Shown here: in pieces, positions 59,590 to 64,000 of the stretch
Numbering within the stretch: position 1 is the first letter of the stretch
Layout of the letters: each line of letters starts with the position of its first letter
Assembly: GCA_937898625.1 (NCBI GenBank)
Contig: CALEJF010000030.1
Coordinates: forward strand, 1 to 64,000
From: an uncultured Clostridia bacterium
GTDB lineage: Bacteria > Bacillota > Clostridia > Oscillospirales > Acutalibacteraceae
Length of the DNA: 64,000 bases
Reading direction: 5' to 3'
Notes under the pieces: generated by a model
What the model was told of the DNA's origin: nothing
What the model saw: the letters and a program-made list of their open reading frames with translations, nothing else
Databases searched by the model: none
Made by a program: the position numbers and the translations under genes

Positions 59590-59946
59590 GTGAAAGAAGA
59601 AAATAAACTTGCAGAGCTTTCGATGGATTTTTCCGTGGACATTATAAATCTTGTTAAATATTTGAAATCCAACCACGAATCTATCATTTCTAATCAGATA
59701 GGTAGAAGTGGTACATCTATCGGTGCGAATATTAGAGAAGCTAATTATGCTCAAGGCAAGAAGGATTTTGTTTCAAAACTTGAAATTGCACTAAAAGAAG
59801 CAAGTGAAACCGGTTATTGGATTGAACTCTTATATAGAACAAATTATATTGATGAGATAACCTTTAAGAATTTAGATAATAAATGCACAACAATTAGGGT
59901 AATGTTGATTGCATCTTGTAAAACTGCTAAGGCGAATATGAAATGA
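59590..59946 (+). CDS. Four-helix-bundle protein (23S rRNA IVP family)
   Basis: A 118-residue all-helical protein of the family first seen in intervening sequences of 23S rRNA genes and related to diversity-generating-retroelement Avd proteins. Family text is clear: SNQIGRSGTSIGANIREANYAQGKKDF and KLEIALKEASETGYWIELL. The start is GTG 59590, 8 bases after AAAGGAG. It is intact, unlike its relative at 47454-47806. It lies between a tRNA with hairpin array and a secreted hydrolase. Function unknown; probably pentameric and basic-patch nucleic-acid binding (family knowledge). Confidence 0.87.
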   Translation: MKEENKLAELSMDFSVDIINLVKYLKSNHESIISNQIGRSGTSIGANIREANYAQGKKDFVSKLEIALKEASETGYWIELLYRTNYIDEITFKNLDNKCTTIRVMLIASCKTAKANMK

Positions 59947-60074
59947 CTCGAACCTGTGAAGATTTTTGTGGTGTCCACTCAAGGCTTCGCTATTAATCCG
60001 TGAAGTGTTTATTGTTTAAAACATAAAAAACAAGTGGTGGAATTTGGGGAAAAGGGAGAATTTTCAAATTGTGA

Positions 60075-60103
60075 TTGAAAAGGAATTTAATAAGTGATAC
60101 TAT
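60075..60103 (+). promoter_or_regulatory. Promoter of the secreted hydrolase gene
   Basis: TTGAAA (60075-60080), 17 bases, TACTAT (60098-60103), 33 bases before the start codon. Confidence 0.6.
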
Positions 60104-60136
60104 ATATTTATAATGCATCCGAAAGGGGTTCAAAAC

Positions 60137-62077
60137 ATGAAAAAATTTATAGCCATTCTCCTTGTTGTTGCTATGGTTGTGCCTATGGCATTGATTCCTG
60201 CATCTGCAAGTGAAGAAACTCCTGAAATCACTACAACTTCTGATATTGAAAGTGCTTTTGCAGACGGCGAAAACAGTCTTGTAGTTTTCGTAACCGGTAT
60301 CGGACAGAGTTATTCCTATCTTTTCGATGAAAGTTATACACAAGAAGGTGCTTTTGAAAATGGTACTCTTCAGGACTTTGAAAACTATGCTCATCTTATT
60401 GCTGAAGGTAAGCACAGTGCAAGATGGAATCTTTTCAATTCTTTTGATGAAGCATTTTCAGACGAATCAACCATCACTGCCATAGCAAATGTTGTTGGTG
60501 ACCTTCTTGTTTCTGCTTTTATGAGAAATTGCATAATAAACGAGGAAGATGTTAAGACGATTGTTCGAAATCTCTTTAAATTCAACCTTGTTGATGAAGA
60601 GGGTAATCCTCATCCAAGAGTTGTAACTCCAAGATACACAATGCCTGTTTCAGAGTATCCTTGGGCAGAGGGTGAAGATGGTGAAATGCGTAGCGAAGCA
60701 AGAGAGCGTTTTTATTCTTCTATCCCTTGTGAGGATATAGCAAAAGAAAAATTTGGCGAGAATTATGAAGACTATCTCTATGTTTTCAATTATAATGCAT
60801 TCTCTTACACATCAAAGAATGTTGGCGGACTTCATGATTTCATTGAAACCATCATTGCAAATAACAAGGTGGGTGCAAAAGATGTTGTTCTTGTTCCTAT
60901 GAGTATGGGTGCAACCATTACAACAGCTTATATTGATGCATATCCTACAAAAGCTGAAAATCACATTAAGAGAGTTGTTGGTATTGTCGGCGCATGGGAT
61001 GGCACAGAGGTTATTGCCGATATGCTTACTCAGAGTTATTGCGATATGTCTGCGGACCTTTTCTATAATGGTCTTATCAGTGACCTTGTAGGTGAGCCTT
61101 GGGGCTATCTTATAAATATTGCTCTTCGTATGGCTCCAAAACAGGTTCTTCGTGATTTTATTGATATGGCATTAAGAGCCCTTGGAACAGAACTTTTCGG
61201 AACAACTCCATCACTCAGCAATTTAGCTCCTCTCGCAAGATATGAAGAAGTTATGGCAACAAACTTCATAACATCCGATGTTGTGAGAAAAGAAGTTGAT
61301 GATTTTTATATGGCTAAATCAAGGCTTCACCAAAATATTGCAAATCTTCAGGCTGAGGGCGTAACATTCTCATTTATTGCTGGTTATGGTCTTACTTTCG
61401 GCGCTTGTACTGCTGATTACAGCCTTTTTGGATTTATGAAGAGTGCTCCTGCTACAAATTCTGATGAAATTATTAATATTGATTCAACTGCTCCGGGAAC
61501 ATCCTTTGTTCCTTTTGGCACAAAATTTGAAGATACAGCGGGAAGAGAACTCTCTCCGGACGGCTCTCTTGATATCTCAACTTGCCTCTATAAGGACTCA
61601 ACATGGTTTTTCTATGAGCAGAAGCACGAGCTTGAGCACAATAACACCGCACTTTCTCTTGCTCTTAACCTTGCAACAGGTTATGTAACAACAGTTGACA
61701 GCTGTGATGACCCTAACGGTGAGTATTATTATCCACAGTTCAATGGTGCAAGAAATTTAAAACCACTTAAATGGTATAAAGAAGACCTCGAGAGATATTG
61801 TGAGGAAACAGGCTATGTTCTTACAGCAGAGCAGAATGCAATTCTTGACGAGGCGGACGAAATGACAAAGAGAACAGTCAATGATTTTGAAAAGGACAAC
61901 GAAATAATTGACAAAGTTCACGATATGCTTGTTGAAATTGGTGTTTATGAACCTGAAACTGAACCAAGTGATGCAGAAAAGGTTCTCAACACAAGTCTTA
62001 AAGGACTTAATGATGTGGTGTATCTTGTATTCGGTGCAAAGGGCTTCTTCGATTTTGAAATTCCCAAATTGAAATAA
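60137..62077 (+). CDS. Large secreted alpha/beta-hydrolase-like protein
   Basis: A 646-residue exported protein with a signal peptide (about 1-24, ASA before the mature start). LVVFVTGIGQSYSYLFD near 46-62 looks like the first strand and oxyanion loop of lipase-type hydrolases, and VLVPMSMGATITTAYIDAYP near 255 is a nucleophile elbow (Ser in MSMGA). A Leu/helix-rich segment and a region with HELEHNN follow. It resembles LCAT/PGAP1-like lipases in outline only; substrate unknown. ATG 60137 with AAAGGGG is preferred over the frame start 24 bases upstream. Confidence 0.75.
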   Translation: MKKFIAILLVVAMVVPMALIPASASEETPEITTTSDIESAFADGENSLVVFVTGIGQSYSYLFDESYTQEGAFENGTLQDFENYAHLIAEGKHSARWNLFNSFDEAFSDESTITAIANVVGDLLVSAFMRNCIINEEDVKTIVRNLFKFNLVDEEGNPHPRVVTPRYTMPVSEYPWAEGEDGEMRSEARERFYSSIPCEDIAKEKFGENYEDYLYVFNYNAFSYTSKNVGGLHDFIETIIANNKVGAKDVVLVPMSMGATITTAYIDAYPTKAENHIKRVVGIVGAWDGTEVIADMLTQSYCDMSADLFYNGLISDLVGEPWGYLINIALRMAPKQVLRDFIDMALRALGTELFGTTPSLSNLAPLARYEEVMATNFITSDVVRKEVDDFYMAKSRLHQNIANLQAEGVTFSFIAGYGLTFGACTADYSLFGFMKSAPATNSDEIINIDSTAPGTSFVPFGTKFEDTAGRELSPDGSLDISTCLYKDSTWFFYEQKHELEHNNTALSLALNLATGYVTTVDSCDDPNGEYYYPQFNGARNLKPLKWYKEDLERYCEETGYVLTAEQNAILDEADEMTKRTVNDFEKDNEIIDKVHDMLVEIGVYEPETEPSDAEKVLNTSLKGLNDVVYLVFGAKGFFDFEIPKLK

Positions 62078-62092
62078 ATAATTCATGATAGT

Positions 62093-62127
62093 AAAAATGC
62101 CAACGCAGAAAATGTGTTGGCATTTTT
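62093..62127 (+). terminator. Terminator of the secreted hydrolase gene
   Basis: AAAAATGCCAACGCA and TGTGTTGGCATTTTTT around GAAAA. Confidence 0.9.
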
Positions 62128-62385
62128 TATAATTGAATACACTTTGTGAATGCAGAGTTGTGGGGTGTGGGCATCCGGTGAATTATGAAAGTAAAATGAT
62201 AATATCAACGGTAAATTCAGATTTACCTTCCCAAAATGGATTACCAAAAAAATAAAGTGCAGCCAATTCTGTATTGTAAATTATTATTTTTTGTGGTAAT
62301 ATACTATTTGGTGTATTTTCATTTAATATATTTTGCTGTAATAGGTCGTAGAAAAAGTTGACCTATACAGAATTGGAGAAATATT
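62128..62385. other. Intergenic region before trkA
   Basis: AT-rich, no convincing gene. It holds a small inverted repeat GGTAAAT/ATTTACC (62210-62227), and just before trkA a hairpin ATAGGTC/GACCTAT (62341-62347/62360-62366) that would form in the leader next to the TTGGAG ribosome site. A minus-strand stretch ending at 62183 reads like protein but has no normal start. Confidence 0.5.
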
Positions 62386-63744
62386 ATGAACATTGTAATC
62401 GTTGGCGACGGAAAAGTTGGTGCAACACTTGTTGAACACCTTTCAATGGAAGACCATAACATTGTTGTTATTGACCGCAATCAGAAAGTTATTGAACAGA
62501 TAGTAAACTCATACGATGTTATGGGTGTCTGCGGAAATGGTGCAAGTTATGAAGTGCAGATTGAAGCTGGTGTTGGTGATTCGCAACTTTTTATCGCGGC
62601 AACATCATCTGACGAACTGAATATTTTATGTTGCCTTATGGCAAAAAAGGTCGGCACTCAACATACTGTGGCAAGAGTGCGAAATCCTGATTACCTTAAA
62701 CAAATACCTTTCTTTAAGGATGAATTGGGACTTAATTTGATTGTAAATCCCGAATTTGACGCTGCCAATGAAATTGCAAAGGTTTTGCGTTTTCCAAATG
62801 CTATCAATATTGAAACATTTTATCGTGGACTTGTTGACCTTGCAGAAATTAAGCTTGAAAATGATAATCCCTTATGCAATATGCAGATTATGGATATTTT
62901 CAAAAAATTCAGCACAAAAGTTCTTATCTGTGCTGTGCAACGCAAAAACCAGGTTATCATTCCCCGTGGTGATTTTATCCTTCAGTCAGGTGACAGAATT
63001 CACATTACCGCTCCCCGCGGTGTGCTTGTAAGCTTTATGAAGCAGTTGAAGATTTACAAGCATCGCACAAAGGATATTATGATTACGGGTGGCGGAAAAT
63101 TAGGCTATTATCTTGCTCGTCAGCTTTGTGAAACAGGCGGTTATAATGTGAAAATCATTGAAAATGATGCCGATAGATGTGAAAAGCTCTGTGTTCTGCT
63201 TCCTGATGCGGATATTATTCACGGCGATGGTACTGACCGCGCAGTATTGCTTGAACAAGGTATTGAAAATCAAGATGCTTTCGTTGCTCTCACTACAATT
63301 GATGAAGAAAACATTATCTCAGCTATGTATGCATCTTCTCTTGGTGTAAGTAAAACTGTTGCAAAGGTTAATCGTGTTTCTTATGATGTGCTTGAAAGTA
63401 TTGGTATGGATAGTGCTTTTTCATCAAAAGCAATTGCAGCAAACAGAATTATTGCCTTTGCACGTGCCCTTGAAAATTCAGGTGAAGAGTCAAGTGTCCA
63501 GACACTTTACAAACTTGTTGGCGGTCAGGTTGAAGCACTTGAGTTTAAAATCACTGCAGATTTTTCTGAACTTAAAATTCCGCTTCGTAACCTTCGTTTA
63601 AAGAACGATACTCTAATTGCTTGCATCATAAGAAACCACAAGGTTATTTTTCCCGGTGGTAACGATTGCATTGAAAGGGACGACCGAGTTGTAGTTGTAA
63701 CCAAGGCAAATCATATCAGTAGTATTAACGAAATTTTTGAGTAA
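62386..63744 (+). CDS. trkA: Trk-type potassium uptake regulator
   Basis: A 452-residue cytoplasmic protein with two RCK units. Each starts with a Rossmann NAD-binding fold: MNIVIVGDGKVGATLVEHL (1-19) and IMITGGGKLGYYLARQL near 228, with the nucleotide Asp at the end of strand 2 in VIDRNQ and IIENDADRC; each is followed by a TrkA-C domain (about 145-220 and 370-450). It gates the TrkH channel subunit encoded 11 bases downstream. ATG 62386 follows TTGGAG. Confidence 0.95.
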   Translation: MNIVIVGDGKVGATLVEHLSMEDHNIVVIDRNQKVIEQIVNSYDVMGVCGNGASYEVQIEAGVGDSQLFIAATSSDELNILCCLMAKKVGTQHTVARVRNPDYLKQIPFFKDELGLNLIVNPEFDAANEIAKVLRFPNAINIETFYRGLVDLAEIKLENDNPLCNMQIMDIFKKFSTKVLICAVQRKNQVIIPRGDFILQSGDRIHITAPRGVLVSFMKQLKIYKHRTKDIMITGGGKLGYYLARQLCETGGYNVKIIENDADRCEKLCVLLPDADIIHGDGTDRAVLLEQGIENQDAFVALTTIDEENIISAMYASSLGVSKTVAKVNRVSYDVLESIGMDSAFSSKAIAANRIIAFARALENSGEESSVQTLYKLVGGQVEALEFKITADFSELKIPLRNLRLKNDTLIACIIRNHKVIFPGGNDCIERDDRVVVVTKANHISSINEIFE

Positions 63745-63755
63745 GGCGAAAATAA

Positions 63756-64000
63756 ATGAATTATAAAATGGTGTTAAAAACCGTAGGCAGACTTTTATGG
63801 GCAGAAGCTGCATTTCTCTGCTTACCGTTATTCGTTTCTTTATACTATAAAGAAAAACTCTTTCCTGTTTACTTAATAGTTATAGGTCTTTTGTTGGGTA
63901 CAGGTGCTGTTATGAATCTGCCAAAACCCGAAAAAAGAACCATTTATGCTCGTGAAGGTTTTGTAATTGTATCCCTTTCCTGGATTTTGCTTTCTTTTTT
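63756..64000 (+). CDS. trkH: Trk potassium transporter membrane subunit, 5' part only
   Basis: The first 81 codons of a membrane protein, cut by the window end. Two hydrophobic helices are visible (FLCLPLFVSLYY; LFPVYLIVIGLLLGTGAVM), then NLPKPEKRTIYAREGFVIVSLSWILLS, which matches the early part of TrkH/KtrB, where an Arg/Glu-rich loop precedes the first pore unit. It starts 11 bases after trkA with a weak AAGG site, forming the usual trkA-trkH pair. Confidence 0.9.
   Translation, partial: MNYKMVLKTVGRLLWAEAAFLCLPLFVSLYYKEKLFPVYLIVIGLLLGTGAVMNLPKPEKRTIYAREGFVIVSLSWILLSF

Noticed and set aside
1..64000. Prophage or conjugative element
   Set aside because: No integrase, phage structural, relaxase or replication genes were found; only small repeat-linked genes look mobile.

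Overview
This window looks like a chromosomal piece of a low-GC, Gram-positive anaerobe of the class Clostridia, probably an uncultured gut member of the Oscillospirales (Ruminococcaceae-like). Supporting signs are strong AGGAGG-type ribosome sites, -35/-10 promoters with 17-base spacers, some TTG and GTG starts, a sporulation-type PdaB deacetylase, single-chain glycyl-tRNA synthetase, an LCP cell-wall ligase, a dockerin-bearing secreted protein, arabinan-degrading enzymes, and recurrent MelB-type (GPH) sugar symporters. Placement below class level is inference.

Layout. 1-460: tRNA-Gly (5' end cut off), tRNA-Cys, and a duplicated tRNA-Cys 3' end with its terminator. 460-6150: two paralogous radical SAM/SPASM genes on the minus strand flank a plus-strand MFS transporter plus GH127 arabinofuranosidase operon; a broken FemX-type gene start lies between. 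6260-7580: a small unknown protein and a secreted nuclease. 7600-16950: an arginine operon argG-argH-argC-argJ-argB-argD-argF behind an array of ArgR-like boxes. It encodes the whole route from glutamate to arginine except carbamoyl-phosphate synthesis. Two foreign short genes interrupt it: a REP-associated tyrosine transposase (RAYT) and a DUF559 nuclease, each with its own palindromic repeats. 17000-26740: a minus-strand stretch with ridA-ilvA, a metallophosphoesterase, two GPH transporters, two YhhN proteins, a nitroreductase and a secreted hydrolase. 27000-35490: CoA-transferase plus E2-like acyltransferase, putP, glyQS, a lipid kinase, a GPH transporter and a membrane protein with an HEYGH motif. 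35580-46470: a dockerin/DUF4474 surface protein, a PRTase, pdaB, GH51, LCP ligase, a pyrophosphatase-like/Nudix fusion, a small exporter, an EEP phosphatase, tRNA-Arg and ychF. 46730-64000: tcdA, two four-helix-bundle genes, an ABC ATPase, a 1218-residue double metallophosphoesterase, a second DUF4474 protein, a peptidase/transporter pair, a B12-radical SAM protein, a CAU-anticodon tRNA, a large secreted hydrolase and trkA-trkH (trkH cut by the window end).

The most striking pattern lies in the gene borders. At least four short accessory genes (RAYT, DUF559 nuclease, two four-helix-bundle proteins) sit exactly between housekeeping genes, each beside or inside its own family of GC-rich or palindromic repeats. 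Repeat copies without the gene occur elsewhere in the window. For RAYT/REP this is an established type of system. For the DUF559 nuclease with its CTCCCTC/GAGGGAG palindromes, and for the four-helix-bundle genes with theirs, the same logic suggests REP-like mobile cassettes that I do not know to be described. In both the RAYT and the DUF559 gene the repeat is translated as part of the protein, and in the DUF559 case the repeat also supplies the ribosome-binding site.
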